Shown: positions 35,844-45,757, counted from the stretch's first letter. The stretch: 64,000 bases of DNA from Hyalangium versicolor (GCF_020103695.1 NZ_JAHXBF010000003.1:124001-188000); one strand, 5' to 3'. The notes: a model not told the origin generated them from the letters alone. Numbers and translations: made by a program.

Positions 35844-36872
35844 TCAACCCTTCTGCTGCGTGGGGGGCTCGGGCGCCGGGCCGGCCCCCAGCCACTGCGG
35901 GTTCTGGACGGTGCCGTCGAACTGGTGGCTCGTCTTGTACTTCTCGAACTTGCCTTCCTTGGCCGCCTTTTCCGTCTTGGCCAGCAGCCCGGACACATCC
36001 TTCTCGGACAGCGGCTTGAACTCGCGCGCGGCCTTGAGCGCCTGGTCGAGCCGGTCCATCGAATCCATGCCGGTGATGACCACGCTGACCGGGAGCGACA
36101 GGCTGTAGCGCAGGCACTCGGGCGCGGACACGGTCTTGCTCTCGAGGATGAGCTTGGAGCCCATGGGCTTCATGCCCAGCACGCCGATCTCCTCGCGGAC
36201 GAGCTCGGGCAGCACGCGCTTCTCGAAGCTGTCGAAGTGCGCGTCCATCACATTGAGCGGCATCTGCACCGTGTCGAAGCGGAACCCGTGCTTCTTCGCC
36301 GCCTCGAGCATCTTCAGGTGGATGGCGGGAGACTTGTGGCCGGTGAAGCCCAGGAAGCGCGCCTTGCCTGCCTTGCGCGCCTCGACCATCGCCTCGATCG
36401 CTCCGCCCCGAGCGAAGGCGCGGTCCGGATCATTGTCGCGAATCACCTCGTGCAATTGCAGCAGGTCGAGGTGGTCCGTCTGGAGACGCTTGAGGGATTC
36501 GTTGATCTGGGCCTCGGCCGTCTTCTTGTCCCGGCCGTCGATCTTCGTCATCAGGAAGGCCTTGGCGCGGTAGCCGTCCTGGAGGGCCTTGCCCATCCGG
36601 ATCTCGCTCTGCCCGTCGTTGTAGTCCCAGCAGTTGTCCAGGAAGTTGATCCCGTTGTCGAGCGCCTTGCGGATGATCTGGATGCTCTCGTTCTCGTCCC
36701 TCTGGATGCCGATGTGGAAGCCGCCAACGCCGATGCAGGAGATCTGCTCTCCGGTGCGCCCCAGCTTCCGGCGAGGGAAGGCCGCTGCCTGCGATGGTGG
36801 GGTGGCGGCGGCGAAGGCGCTGGGGGCGACCAGGAGCGCGAGGGTGGCGTCGAGAAATTCTCTGCGGTTCAT
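35844..36872 (-). CDS. Tat-exported aldo/keto reductase
   Basis: The 342-residue protein is read from ATG 36872. The N-terminus MNRREFLDATLALLVAPSAF has a twin Arg and hydrophobic core, so it is a likely Tat substrate acting in the periplasm. The reductase domain has the AKR tetrad: Asp and Tyr in FLDNCWDYNDGQSE, Lys in FLMTKIDG and His in LLQLHEVIRD. The NAD(P)-binding end (SVVITGMDSMDRLDQALKAA) is of the MocA/YdjG-like type. The substrate is unknown. A short Lys-rich region near the C-terminus (KTEKAAKEGKFEKYKTSHQF) is common to this group. It is divergent from the alpha-2-macroglobulin gene. Confidence 0.85.
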   Translation of the reverse strand: MNRREFLDATLALLVAPSAFAAATPPSQAAAFPRRKLGRTGEQISCIGVGGFHIGIQRDENESIQIIRKALDNGINFLDNCWDYNDGQSEIRMGKALQDGYRAKAFLMTKIDGRDKKTAEAQINESLKRLQTDHLDLLQLHEVIRDNDPDRAFARGGAIEAMVEARKAGKARFLGFTGHKSPAIHLKMLEAAKKHGFRFDTVQMPLNVMDAHFDSFEKRVLPELVREEIGVLGMKPMGSKLILESKTVSAPECLRYSLSLPVSVVITGMDSMDRLDQALKAAREFKPLSEKDVSGLLAKTEKAAKEGKFEKYKTSHQFDGTVQNPQWLGAGPAPEPPTQQKG

Positions 36873-37036
36873 GCGGTGTCCTCCGGCTGCGCGAGGAGGC
36901 TGCTCGCGGAGGGAGAGGAGCCGCAACCCGTCTTTCGTTGAGCGGGCGACGGGGCTGAGGAGAGCGTCGGGCGCTGCACGCGTTCGCCCACACAACTGTC
37001 TCGTGAGTCACACCCGCGCATGCGTAGAGTAGCGGC

Positions 37037-40000
37037 ATGGCAACGCTCCATCGGCAACAGGTGCTCCTCTCATTCCTCCTCTTCTTCCTCGTCGCCGCTC
37101 CGGACACGGCGCTCGCGCAGGCCAAGGCGCCTCCTTCGTGGGAGCAGATCGAACAGCTCGCCAACGATCAGCAGTTGGCGGCTGCTCTCGAGGGCGTCGA
37201 GGCCCGGCTGGCGCAGGCTCGGGAGAAGGCAGACGAGAACGAGTGGGCCAGGGCGCTCGTCCGCACGGTGCAGTTGCGCACGGGGCTCCATGGCTACGAC
37301 ACGGCGGTACGCTTCCTGCGCGATCAGCCCTGGCCGAAGGGACTGCTGCCTCGTACGGCGGTGCAGCTCTACTATGCCCAGACGCTCGTCAGCTACACCG
37401 AGGCCTACGGCTGGGAGATACGCCAGCGCGAGCGCGTCGTCTCCTCCGGGCCGGTGGATCTCAAGAGCTGGAGTTTCGATCAGATCATTGGAGAGGCCAA
37501 CCGCACCTACGCCGAGGTGTGGAAGGCTCGCGATCAGCTGGGTGCCACTCAGGTCCAGTCCTTCTCCACGTTCCTTCTGCCGAATACCTATCCCGCGGGC
37601 ATCCGGAGCACGCTGCGGGATGCGGTCACGTACCTGTGGGCGGCGATCCTCGCGGACAGCTCGGTCTGGAGCCCCGAGCAGTCGCAGGGGCTGTATCAGC
37701 TCGATCTCCGCGTGCTGCTCGAGGGAACGCCTCGCGTCGATCTAGGGGATCCGGCTGTCCACCCCCTGATGAAGATCGCCACCATTCTCGGAGACCTGGA
37801 GGCCTGGCACCGCGGGGCGGCTCGGCGCGAGGCGGAGTTGGAGGCGCGGCTCACGCGTGTTTCATACCTCCACGGGGCCTTCTCGCAGGCCGATGATCGC
37901 ACGCGCATCCGCCAGCACCTGGCGGCCTTTCTGGAGGGCTTCCGGAAAGTGCCCTGGTGGGCGATGGGACAGGGCCTGCTGGCGGAGCTCGAGCGCCAGG
38001 TGGACCATCGGGTGCGAGCGCATCGGCTGGCGGAGGCAGGGGCCTCGGCCTATCCGCAGACCCTGGGAGGCCAACGCTGCGCCTCGATCTTGAGCGAGCT
38101 GGACTCGGCGGACTTCTCCCTCACGGGGATGACCTCGGATGGCCCGCAGCGCCGCTCGATCGAGTTGACGCACCGCAATCTGCCCATCCTGTACTTCCGC
38201 GCGTACCCCTACGATCTCGAGAAGCTGGTGACGCAGGGGACCGGTATGGACTTGATGCCCGACAGCAAGTTGCTGCTCGAGGCGATCCAGAAGCAGAAGC
38301 CCGCGGCCTCGTGGAGCGTGGCGCTGCCCGCGACGACGGACTTCCGGGACCACCGCACCTTCATCACTCCCCCCCTCCTGCAGCGGGGGACCTATTTCAT
38401 CGCCGCCTCCGTGCGAGAGGACTTCAGCTCGAAGGACAATGACGTGCGTGGGGTGCTGATGACAGTGACTCCCTACACCCTCACCACCAGCGAGCAGGGG
38501 CGCCGCGTGGAGGTCCGGGTGGTGCAGGGCGAGACGGGCCTGCCTGTTGGCGGTGTAGAGGTGCGCCTCTTCCTTCAGAACTATGAGGGGCGCCGCCGCC
38601 GGGAGGTGCAGCGCGTCCAGACCAATGCCCAGGGCGAGGCGGTGTTCACCCAAACGATGGGAGAGCAATACGAGACCTTCCTCGTCATGGCGGGCCGGGG
38701 GCGGGATGCCCTGGTGCAGTTCGATCACGTGGTCTTCTACGAGCGCGATGATGAGCCGCCCAACACGCAAGTCCTCATCTTCACCGACCGGAGCGTCTAC
38801 CGGCCGCTCCAGAAGTTGTTGTGGAAGGTGGTGGCCTACCAGGGAAACTCCGAGCAGACGCGCTTCAAGGTCCAGCCGAACGCCTCGGTGACGGTGTCTC
38901 TGCGCGATCCCAACGGAGAGGCCGTCGAGCAGCGCGTGGTGCGTACCAACAGCTTCGGCTCCGCGTCGGGCGAGTTCACCATCCCCGCGGGCCGGGTGCT
39001 CGGGGCGTGGAGTGTCTCCACGGAGCCTTGGAGCAACGCGCAGGTTCGGGTGGAGGAGTACAAGCGGCCGACGTTCGAGGTGACGCTGAAGGATGCGGAC
39101 TCGGCGGTGAGGCTCAACCGGCCCGCCACCTTCCGTGGCGAGGCGCGGTACTACTTCGGGCTGCCGGTGGTAAACGGCTCGGTGCGCTGGCGCGCGTACC
39201 GCGAGCCCATCATCCCCTACTACTTGTGGGGCGGCGGTTCTTACCGGGGGAGGATCTCCATGGTCGGCAGTCAGATCGTGGCCTCCGGTACCTCCGCGCT
39301 GAAGGAGGATGGTTCCTTCCAGATCACCTTCACGCCCGAGGCGGATGAGCGGGAGGCGAAGTCCCTGCCGATCACCTGGCGCTATCGTGTCGAAGCCGAT
39401 GCCACGGATGAGGGCGGAGAGACGCGCTCGGCGAGCCGTTCCTTCCGGCTGGGCTTCGTCTCGGTGGAGGCCCAGATCGAGGCCGACGTGAACTTCTTCG
39501 TCGAGGGCGAGCCCGCGGAGGTACGGGTGACACGCTCCAACCTGGATGGCGTGCCGCAGCCGGGCAAGGGGAGCTGGCAGATCGTGGCCCTTCAGCAGCC
39601 CGCGCAGCCGCTGCTCCCCGCGGAGGAGCCTGTCGACCCCTCACTCGAACCGCAACCAGAGGGAGCGGAGGAGCGCATCACCACGCCGGGAGATCTGCTC
39701 CGGCGCCGCTGGGAGTGGAACTTCGCTCCCGCGAGCACGCTGCACCGATGGGCGGCGGGAGCCGAGCAGGCGAAGGGCTCGGCGGAGCATGACGCGCAGG
39801 GGTTGGCGCGGTTGAAGCTGCCGAACCTGCAGGCAGGGGCCTATCGGCTCCAGTACGAGACGGTGGATGCCTTCGGACAGAAGTTCACCACCTCGCAGGA
39901 CTTCGTCGTCGCGGGCACGAACGCCCCCGTCGCATTGCCCGCGATGTTGCAGCTCGAGCGGGGCACCGTGAGGGTGGGGGAGAAGGCGCGGGTACTCGCG

Positions 40001-43000
40001 TTCTCCGGCTTCCAGGGACAGCCGCTGCTCCTGGACGTGTATCAGGGCGACAAGCGGATCCAGCGGCGCCAGCTCACGGGGATGAAGGCTCCCGCGGTCA
40101 TCGAGATTCCCGTGACGGAAGCGCTGCGCGGGGGCTTCTCCGTGTCGCTGGTGGGCGTGAGGGACTACCAGCTGATGCATTTTGCGGAATCCGTGATCGT
40201 CCCGTTCGATGACAAGGAGCTGACCCTCGAGTTCAGCACCTTCCGGGATCTGTTGCGGCCAGGAGCCAAGGAGACGTGGCGTGTGACGGTGCGAGGGCCC
40301 AAGGGGGCCAAGGTCGAAGCCGGAACCGCTGAGCTGCTCGCGTACATGTACGACCAGTCATTGGATCTCTTCGCGCCTCACCGGCCGCCCTCGGTGAGCG
40401 ATCTCTATCGCCAGCGAGATTCGGGTGTGGGGATGAACTCCTCTCTAAGCGCCGCCGATGCCCACTGGATCACGGTCAGCGGGAACCTGGGGCGGGGGAA
40501 GGGGTGGAGCCGGCCCGATGAGGATCGCCTCATCTCCGTCGATAACTACGGGGTGGGTGGACCCGGAAGCCGGCGGGGGCTCGAGATGAAGCGACGGGAG
40601 ATCATCCAGATCATCAAGGGGAGCCCGTCCGCCAGCCGTGATTCGACGGTCACCGCGTCTCCTGCGCCGCCTCCGCCTCCGCCGGCTCCCATGAGCGCCG
40701 AAAAGAGCAACGATGCCCGGACGCAGGCGGGCATCCTGGCCTCCGTGTCAGGGGGAGGTGCGCCCAATGCGCCTCAGGAGCCGCTGCGCTCGAACTTCGC
40801 GGAGACGGCCTTCTGGATTCCCCAACTGCTGACGGGGCCGGACGGCTCGGCGACGCTGGAGTTCACCGTGCCGGACTCGGTGACGGCCTGGAGCGCCTGG
40901 GTGCATGCGATCACGCGGGATTTCAAGGGGGGCTCCGTCCAGCGCACGACGCGCAGTGTGAAGGAGCTGATGGTGCGCCCCTATGTCCCGCGCTTCCTGC
41001 GGGAGGGGGACAAGGCCGTGCTGGAGGTGGTGATCAACAACGCCAGCCAGCAGAAGCAGCAGGGCACTCTCACGCTCGATATCGTGGATCCCGAGACGGA
41101 GAAGAGCGTGCTCTCCCGCTTCGGCGTCACCAGCGCCAACCAGCCGTTCACGGTGGAGCCAGGGAAGGGGACCTCGCTGCGCTTCACGCTGGCGGCTCCC
41201 GCGCAGGTGGGGACGGTGGCCTTCAAGGTCTCCGCGCGTGCCGGCAACCTGGGGGATGGAGAGCAGCGCCCGTTGCCCGTGCTGCCTGGGCGCATGCACC
41301 TGTCCCAGTCGCGCTTCGTCACGCTGCACGACAAGGATCGCAAGGAGCTGACGTTCGAGGATCTGCGGCGCAATGACGATCCGAGCCGCATCAACGAGCA
41401 GCTCGTCGTCACCGTGGATGCCCAGCTCTTCTACTCGGTGCTCCAGGCGCTGCCGTACCTGGTGGAGTACCCCTACGAGTGCACGGAGCAGACGCTCAAT
41501 CGCTTCGTCTCCTCGGGCATCGTCTCGAGCCTCTACGGGCAGTACCCGGCGGTGGCGAAGATGGCGAAGCAGATGAGCGAGCGCCCCACGCGCTTCGAGA
41601 CATGGGACGCGGTGGACGCGAACCGGAAGATGACGTTGGAGGAGACGCCCTGGCTGCAGGAGGCGAGGGGTGGGCCGGAGACAGACCTCCGGATGTTGAA
41701 GGTGCTGGATCCCGCGGTGGCGAGCGCCGAGCGTGCGTCCGCGCTGGCGAAGCTGCAGAAAGCGCAGACAGCGAGCGGCGGTTTCCCCTGGTGGCCGGGA
41801 GGCCCGCCGTCTCCCTACATGACGCTCTATATCGTCCACGGGTTGGCACGGGCCTCGGAGTACAAGGTGGGCTTCTCTCCGGACATGACCCAGCGGGCCT
41901 GGGGCTACTTGACCCAGGTCTTCCGCGATGAGTACGCGACCAAGCTGATGAAGGAGGAGCTGGGTTGGGAGTTCCTCACCTTCCTCAACTACGTGGCCTC
42001 CAGCTACCCGGACCCGACCTATACGGGCAATGCGCTCACGCCAGACGAGCGCAAGCGCATCCTCGACTTCAGCTTCAAGCACTGGAAGGACCACTCGCCG
42101 TACTTGAAGGGTTATCTGGCGCTGACGCTCAAGCGGGCCGGGCGAGAGAAGGATGCGGACCTGGTGTGGGCGAGCGTGATGGACTCGGCGAAGACGAGCC
42201 CGGAGCTGGGCACGTACTGGGCGCCCGAGGATCGGAGCTGGCTCTGGTACAACGACACCACCGAGACGCATGCCTTCGCGCTGCGCACGCTCACGGAGCT
42301 GAAGCCGAAGGACTCGCGGCGGGACGGGCTGGTGCAGTGGCTGCTGCTGGACAAGAAGCTCAACCACTGGAAGTCCACGCGGGCCACGGCCGAGGCGCTC
42401 TACGCGCTGGTGAAGTACCTGGAGCAAGAGGGCGCGCTCGGGATCCGCGAGGACGCGAAGGTGACGGTGGGAGACAAGACGGTGGAGTTCGCCTTCGAGC
42501 CGGACAAGTACACGGGGAAGAAGAACCAGGTGGTCATCCCCGGGCCCGAGGTGGATCCCGTGAAGAGCAGCAAGGTGGTGGTGGAGAAGACGGCGAAGGG
42601 GTTCGCGTTCGCCTCGGCCACCTGGCAGTTCTCCACGGAGAAGCTGCCCACGGAGGATCGAGGGGACTTCTTCCAGGTGTCTCGCCGCTACTTCGTGCGC
42701 GTGAGCGAGGGCCGGGAGTCCACGCTGCGGCCGCTGGCCGAGGGCGCGAAGCTGGCGCCGGGGGATGAGGTGGAGGTGCAGATCTCGCTGCGCTCGAAGC
42801 ACGAGGCCGAGTACGTGCACCTGAGGGATCCGCGCGCGGCGGGACTCGAGCCGGAGAACGCGGTGTCCCGCCACAAGTGGGATCTGGGCATCGTCTGGTA
42901 CGAGGAGACGCGGGACTCGGGGACGAACTTCTTCTTCGAGCGGCTGCCAGCGGGCGAGTACACGTTCAAGTACCGGCTGCGGGCGAACATGGCGGGCACG

Positions 43001-43099
43001 TTCCGCGTGGGGCCGGCCACGGTGCAGTCCATGTACGCTCCCGAGTTCACGGCCTACTCCACGGGTGCGATGCTCACCGTGGGCAGCGCCCGGCCGTGA
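37037..43099 (+). CDS. Bacterial alpha-2-macroglobulin with thioester motif
   Basis: The 2020-residue exported protein has a signal peptide (LLSFLLFFLVAAPDTALAQ), a helical N-terminal region, a series of macroglobulin beta domains (for example VLIFTDRSVYRPLQKLLWKV, the MG signature), a Pro-rich bait-like insert (ASPAPPPPPPAPMSAEKSND, near residue 1215), the family motif FAETAFWIPQLLTGPDGSAT, and the thioester YPYECTEQTLNRF (Cys1482, CxEQ). The alpha/alpha thioester domain and a terminal receptor-type domain follow. It probably traps proteases in the periplasm or at the surface. The usual partner PBP1C is not beside it. There is no lipobox. Length and domain order fit the large myxobacterial group. 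Confidence 0.92.
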   Translation: MATLHRQQVLLSFLLFFLVAAPDTALAQAKAPPSWEQIEQLANDQQLAAALEGVEARLAQAREKADENEWARALVRTVQLRTGLHGYDTAVRFLRDQPWPKGLLPRTAVQLYYAQTLVSYTEAYGWEIRQRERVVSSGPVDLKSWSFDQIIGEANRTYAEVWKARDQLGATQVQSFSTFLLPNTYPAGIRSTLRDAVTYLWAAILADSSVWSPEQSQGLYQLDLRVLLEGTPRVDLGDPAVHPLMKIATILGDLEAWHRGAARREAELEARLTRVSYLHGAFSQADDRTRIRQHLAAFLEGFRKVPWWAMGQGLLAELERQVDHRVRAHRLAEAGASAYPQTLGGQRCASILSELDSADFSLTGMTSDGPQRRSIELTHRNLPILYFRAYPYDLEKLVTQGTGMDLMPDSKLLLEAIQKQKPAASWSVALPATTDFRDHRTFITPPLLQRGTYFIAASVREDFSSKDNDVRGVLMTVTPYTLTTSEQGRRVEVRVVQGETGLPVGGVEVRLFLQNYEGRRRREVQRVQTNAQGEAVFTQTMGEQYETFLVMAGRGRDALVQFDHVVFYERDDEPPNTQVLIFTDRSVYRPLQKLLWKVVAYQGNSEQTRFKVQPNASVTVSLRDPNGEAVEQRVVRTNSFGSASGEFTIPAGRVLGAWSVSTEPWSNAQVRVEEYKRPTFEVTLKDADSAVRLNRPATFRGEARYYFGLPVVNGSVRWRAYREPIIPYYLWGGGSYRGRISMVGSQIVASGTSALKEDGSFQITFTPEADEREAKSLPITWRYRVEADATDEGGETRSASRSFRLGFVSVEAQIEADVNFFVEGEPAEVRVTRSNLDGVPQPGKGSWQIVALQQPAQPLLPAEEPVDPSLEPQPEGAEERITTPGDLLRRRWEWNFAPASTLHRWAAGAEQAKGSAEHDAQGLARLKLPNLQAGAYRLQYETVDAFGQKFTTSQDFVVAGTNAPVALPAMLQLERGTVRVGEKARVLAFSGFQGQPLLLDVYQGDKRIQRRQLTGMKAPAVIEIPVTEALRGGFSVSLVGVRDYQLMHFAESVIVPFDDKELTLEFSTFRDLLRPGAKETWRVTVRGPKGAKVEAGTAELLAYMYDQSLDLFAPHRPPSVSDLYRQRDSGVGMNSSLSAADAHWITVSGNLGRGKGWSRPDEDRLISVDNYGVGGPGSRRGLEMKRREIIQIIKGSPSASRDSTVTASPAPPPPPPAPMSAEKSNDARTQAGILASVSGGGAPNAPQEPLRSNFAETAFWIPQLLTGPDGSATLEFTVPDSVTAWSAWVHAITRDFKGGSVQRTTRSVKELMVRPYVPRFLREGDKAVLEVVINNASQQKQQGTLTLDIVDPETEKSVLSRFGVTSANQPFTVEPGKGTSLRFTLAAPAQVGTVAFKVSARAGNLGDGEQRPLPVLPGRMHLSQSRFVTLHDKDRKELTFEDLRRNDDPSRINEQLVVTVDAQLFYSVLQALPYLVEYPYECTEQTLNRFVSSGIVSSLYGQYPAVAKMAKQMSERPTRFETWDAVDANRKMTLEETPWLQEARGGPETDLRMLKVLDPAVASAERASALAKLQKAQTASGGFPWWPGGPPSPYMTLYIVHGLARASEYKVGFSPDMTQRAWGYLTQVFRDEYATKLMKEELGWEFLTFLNYVASSYPDPTYTGNALTPDERKRILDFSFKHWKDHSPYLKGYLALTLKRAGREKDADLVWASVMDSAKTSPELGTYWAPEDRSWLWYNDTTETHAFALRTLTELKPKDSRRDGLVQWLLLDKKLNHWKSTRATAEALYALVKYLEQEGALGIREDAKVTVGDKTVEFAFEPDKYTGKKNQVVIPGPEVDPVKSSKVVVEKTAKGFAFASATWQFSTEKLPTEDRGDFFQVSRRYFVRVSEGRESTLRPLAEGAKLAPGDEVEVQISLRSKHEAEYVHLRDPRAAGLEPENAVSRHKWDLGIVWYEETRDSGTNFFFERLPAGEYTFKYRLRANMAGTFRVGPATVQSMYAPEFTAYSTGAMLTVGSARP

Positions 43100-43256
43100 T
43101 GGGGAACAGAGAGGGGAGGCTGTCCTCGCGTGGCTCCCTGCTGCCGAGCCGCTCGCGCTGAGCCCTGGCTGCCTCCCCTCGGTGGTTCCTCCCTTGTTTC
43201 GAGGTCCCTCTCACCCAAGGTTTGGGTGGAAGTGGATCAACCAGGGAGGTTCGGCC

Positions 43257-43511
43257 ATGTTCAAGCGATGGATGGTGTTGGGCGCGGTCGCTTCCGCGCT
43301 GGTGCTCGCGGGCTGTCGGGATCAGAACCGGGAAGCGGGTCGCCGTTATGGCGCTCAGCCGAGTCAGACGCAGGGCACGGGCGGAGCGGGCCAGAGCACG
43401 GGTGAGACCGGCGCGAGCGGCAACGTCGGAAGCAACTCGCAGACCGGAGCGACACAAGGCAGCGGTGGAGACACGGGCTCGTCTGGCACCCAGGACACAG
43501 GCAACAAGTAG
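43257..43511 (+). CDS. Small Gly/Ser/Thr-rich lipoprotein
   Basis: The 84-residue protein from ATG 43257 (behind AGGGAGG) has the signal and lipobox WMVLGAVASALVLAGC. The mature 65 residues are low-complexity Gly/Ser/Thr/Gln (for example GGAGQSTGETGASGNVGSNS), without Cys or recognisable domain. It may be a surface spacer protein. Codon use is normal for the window, and a hairpin follows directly. It is 157 nt downstream of the alpha-2-macroglobulin gene, probably with its own promoter. Confidence 0.7.
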   Translation: MFKRWMVLGAVASALVLAGCRDQNREAGRRYGAQPSQTQGTGGAGQSTGETGASGNVGSNSQTGATQGSGGDTGSSGTQDTGNK

Positions 43512-43543
43512 CCCTGCGAACGGGCGCTCCTGACGTTCCCCGC

Positions 43544-43575
43544 GGAGCCCGAAGCGAGCAATGGCCTCGGGCTCC
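43544..43575. terminator. Bidirectional terminator hairpin between convergent lipoprotein genes
   Basis: GGAGCCCGA (43544-43552) pairs perfectly with TCGGGCTCC (43567-43575) around a 14-nt loop. It lies between the stop of the small lipoprotein (+) and that of the next gene (-). There is no strong U-tract. Confidence 0.65.
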
Positions 43576-43585
43576 GGCAGCTCAC

Positions 43586-44581
43586 TCAGATCTCGTAGGC
43601 CTGCTCCTCGAAGACGATGACCTTGTGGGACTCTGGGAAGAGGATGATGAAGAGGTTGTCCCAGTGGTCCCCATTCGGGCCCGTCTGGTAGGTGCGATAG
43701 TAGCGCCGCACCTGCACGTTCTCGGTGCCGTTGCCGTACGTCGACAGCAGGGTGGCCGGCAGCGGCTGATAGAAGGAGTACACGGCCGAGGTGAACTGCG
43801 CGTACGTGAAGACCTCCGTCGTGCCGTAGTACTCGTAGCGCCACCACTCACCGACCATGTCCAGCGCCTCCGCGGTGGCCTGCGCGAGCGAAGCCTCGCC
43901 CGCGTACGGCCAGCCAAAGTCGTACCGGTGCAGGTTGGCGAAGGCGCCGTCACGCGTGTTGCCCGAGTCCACCAGGGCCTGGAGCTGCGCGGTGACGGGC
44001 TCCTCGACCAGCACGAGGTGGTAGTCCGCCGGTGCGGCGGGCGGCGGCTGCGGCACGCACGCGAAGCCCATGCAGTCCACCTGGAGCCGGAACTGCTTGC
44101 CCGTGCCATTGGGCGAGCTCACCACCGCCAGGTACTCGCCGCCCTGCGCCAGCGTCACCAGGGTGATGCGGCTCAGCGTGCCGTAGCCCGCGTCGTCATC
44201 CACGGCCAGCGGGGTGGTGCCATAGCTGCCGTTGGCGTCCTTGGGGCCGTAGAGGAACAGGCCGGTGTCCAGGGACATGGAGCTGCCCAGGTGGGTGACC
44301 TCCAGCTTGAGCTGGGAGTTCGCCGGGACCTGGACCTTGAAGGAGAAGTACTGCGGATCCGCGGTGAAGGCCGCCTGCGCCGAGCCTCCCACCGCCACCG
44401 GGCCCACATACGTGGTGCTGTCGTAGATGTTGCCGCTGGCCGGCGCCGGCGGCGGAGCCAGCACGGCCTGCCTGCGCTCACCCAGCGCTGTTCGAGGCTC
44501 CGTCTCGGGAGTTCCTCCACAGGCGCTCACCAGGCCCACCGACAGCATCCACAGCAACGCGTTCTTCCACGATTGGCGCAT
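43586..44581 (-). CDS. Exported lipoprotein with a pre-peptidase-like beta domain
   Basis: The 331-residue protein has a lipobox (LSVGLVSAC). Residues ~50-170 (YVGPVAVGGSAQAAFTADPQ, then LDTGLFLYGPKDANG and LAQGGEYLAVVSSPNG) look like the PPC beta-sandwich often fused to secreted proteases. The C-terminal half (DYHLVLVEEPVTAQLQALVD to the end) is unassigned and rich in Tyr/Trp/Phe (GEWWRYEYYGTTEVFTYAQF). No catalytic motif is seen. It is probably a cell-envelope lipoprotein. It is on its own, between a convergent lipoprotein gene and the EndoU-like gene, 138 nt away on the same strand. Confidence 0.7.
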   Translation of the reverse strand: MRQSWKNALLWMLSVGLVSACGGTPETEPRTALGERRQAVLAPPPAPASGNIYDSTTYVGPVAVGGSAQAAFTADPQYFSFKVQVPANSQLKLEVTHLGSSMSLDTGLFLYGPKDANGSYGTTPLAVDDDAGYGTLSRITLVTLAQGGEYLAVVSSPNGTGKQFRLQVDCMGFACVPQPPPAAPADYHLVLVEEPVTAQLQALVDSGNTRDGAFANLHRYDFGWPYAGEASLAQATAEALDMVGEWWRYEYYGTTEVFTYAQFTSAVYSFYQPLPATLLSTYGNGTENVQVRRYYRTYQTGPNGDHWDNLFIILFPESHKVIVFEEQAYEI

Positions 44582-44719
44582 CGTCTCGTCCTCAGATCAG
44601 AGAACGGAGCCGAGGCCCCGACGCCTCGTCCTCCGTTCAGAAGGGGGACGACCCTGTAGCGCCGTGACACCTGTCATTCAAGTGAGGGAAAGCCCTGCCA
44701 GTGAAGGTGGGCCGGGGAA

Positions 44720-45757
44720 CTACTCCGCGCAGGTCGGGCTCTCGTTCGAGGGATACAACGTGGCGATGCCGTAGGTGCCGTTGCGCGTGCCGCAGTAGAT
44801 CTGCCACGAGCTGCCACCCAGCTCCGGCGACGAGTAGATGCCACCCTCCTTTTTGGCTCCGTCGCGCGCGCAGCAGCGAACGAACGCCCGGGTCCCCAGC
44901 GCCGCGATGCTCACCGCATCCTGCGTGCGCGAGAACCCGCCGATCTCCTTCTCACCGCAAGACCACGGGGCCACTCCGTGGAAGGAGATCAAGTACTGGT
45001 CCCCGATCACCGCGCTCTTGCCGCGAGCCGGGCCGTCGTAGCAGAGCTTCCCTTCGGCCTCGAGCTGCGCGTACCGCGCCTGGTAGTGCAGTCCACCGAT
45101 GGGGCCGCGCAGCCAGTCATCTCCGCAGAACACGTGGGTGAAGGCGTTGCGCGGGCCCGTGCTCACCCAGAGGCTCGTGAGCCACTCGATGTTGGCCTGC
45201 TTCGCGCTCGAGCCCGTCCGCGAGCGCCCGGCAGCCGCCAGCGCCTTCTGGATGCGCTCGTCGTCATAGTGGTTGGAGAAGAAGCGCTGCACATCCCCGG
45301 CGCTCACGGACACGTCGGGCCGCGCGGGGCAGAGCGCGAGGATCTCGCGATCCACGGCGGACAGGGCAGGGGGCTTGGAGAACAGGGGAGGGTTGCTGCA
45401 CGTCGTCGCGCATCCCGAGGCCTGCTTTGCCACCGCGGGCACCGCCGCGAGCTGCTGCGGCTTGTCTGCTTTCACGAGCTCGGTGGCGCTCGGGGCCTTC
45501 TGGACCGCGGTCTCCTCGGCGCCGTCGCAGAGCACCCAACCTTCCGCGGAGGAGCCTTGCAGCTTGCACCACTTCCGCCCAGGGCCGCCCTTCTTGAGGA
45601 GCGGGTAGGACGTGTCCGGCTCGACGGTGAAGACGACCTTCTTGGACTCGGGCTGGTCCACCGCCTCCACGCGTGTATCGGAGACGAAGGCTCCAGAGCC
45701 CGCCAGGGCGGTCAGGGGAAGGAGCAGGGTCAACAGGAGGGGAGTCAGACGCGACAT
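44720..45757 (-). CDS. Secreted EndoU-like ribonuclease candidate
   Basis: The 345-residue protein has a Sec signal peptide (LTPLLLTLLLPLTALAG), then an SH3-like N-terminal segment and a Cys-rich linker. In the C-terminal half RNAFTHVFCGDDW holds His208 and PIGGLHYQARYAQLEAEGK holds His224, with Lys270 in WSCGEKEIGG. The spacing (16 and 46 residues) is the same as that recalled for the XendoU catalytic His-His-Lys triad. The family cleaves RNA at uridines with a 2',3'-cyclic phosphate product. Many Cys in the C-terminal domain suit an exported, disulfide-bonded enzyme. No immunity gene is adjacent and no toxin delivery domain is seen, so scavenging or predation is as likely as antagonism. Start chosen at ATG 45757. 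Confidence 0.6.
   Translation of the reverse strand: MSRLTPLLLTLLLPLTALAGSGAFVSDTRVEAVDQPESKKVVFTVEPDTSYPLLKKGGPGRKWCKLQGSSAEGWVLCDGAEETAVQKAPSATELVKADKPQQLAAVPAVAKQASGCATTCSNPPLFSKPPALSAVDREILALCPARPDVSVSAGDVQRFFSNHYDDERIQKALAAAGRSRTGSSAKQANIEWLTSLWVSTGPRNAFTHVFCGDDWLRGPIGGLHYQARYAQLEAEGKLCYDGPARGKSAVIGDQYLISFHGVAPWSCGEKEIGGFSRTQDAVSIAALGTRAFVRCCARDGAKKEGGIYSSPELGGSSWQIYCGTRNGTYGIATLYPSNESPTCAE

Noticed and set aside
40748..42874. A 708-codon minus-strand frame opposite the alpha-2-macroglobulin
   Set aside because: It overlaps the thioester region of a well-recognised protein and shows mirror-type composition only.
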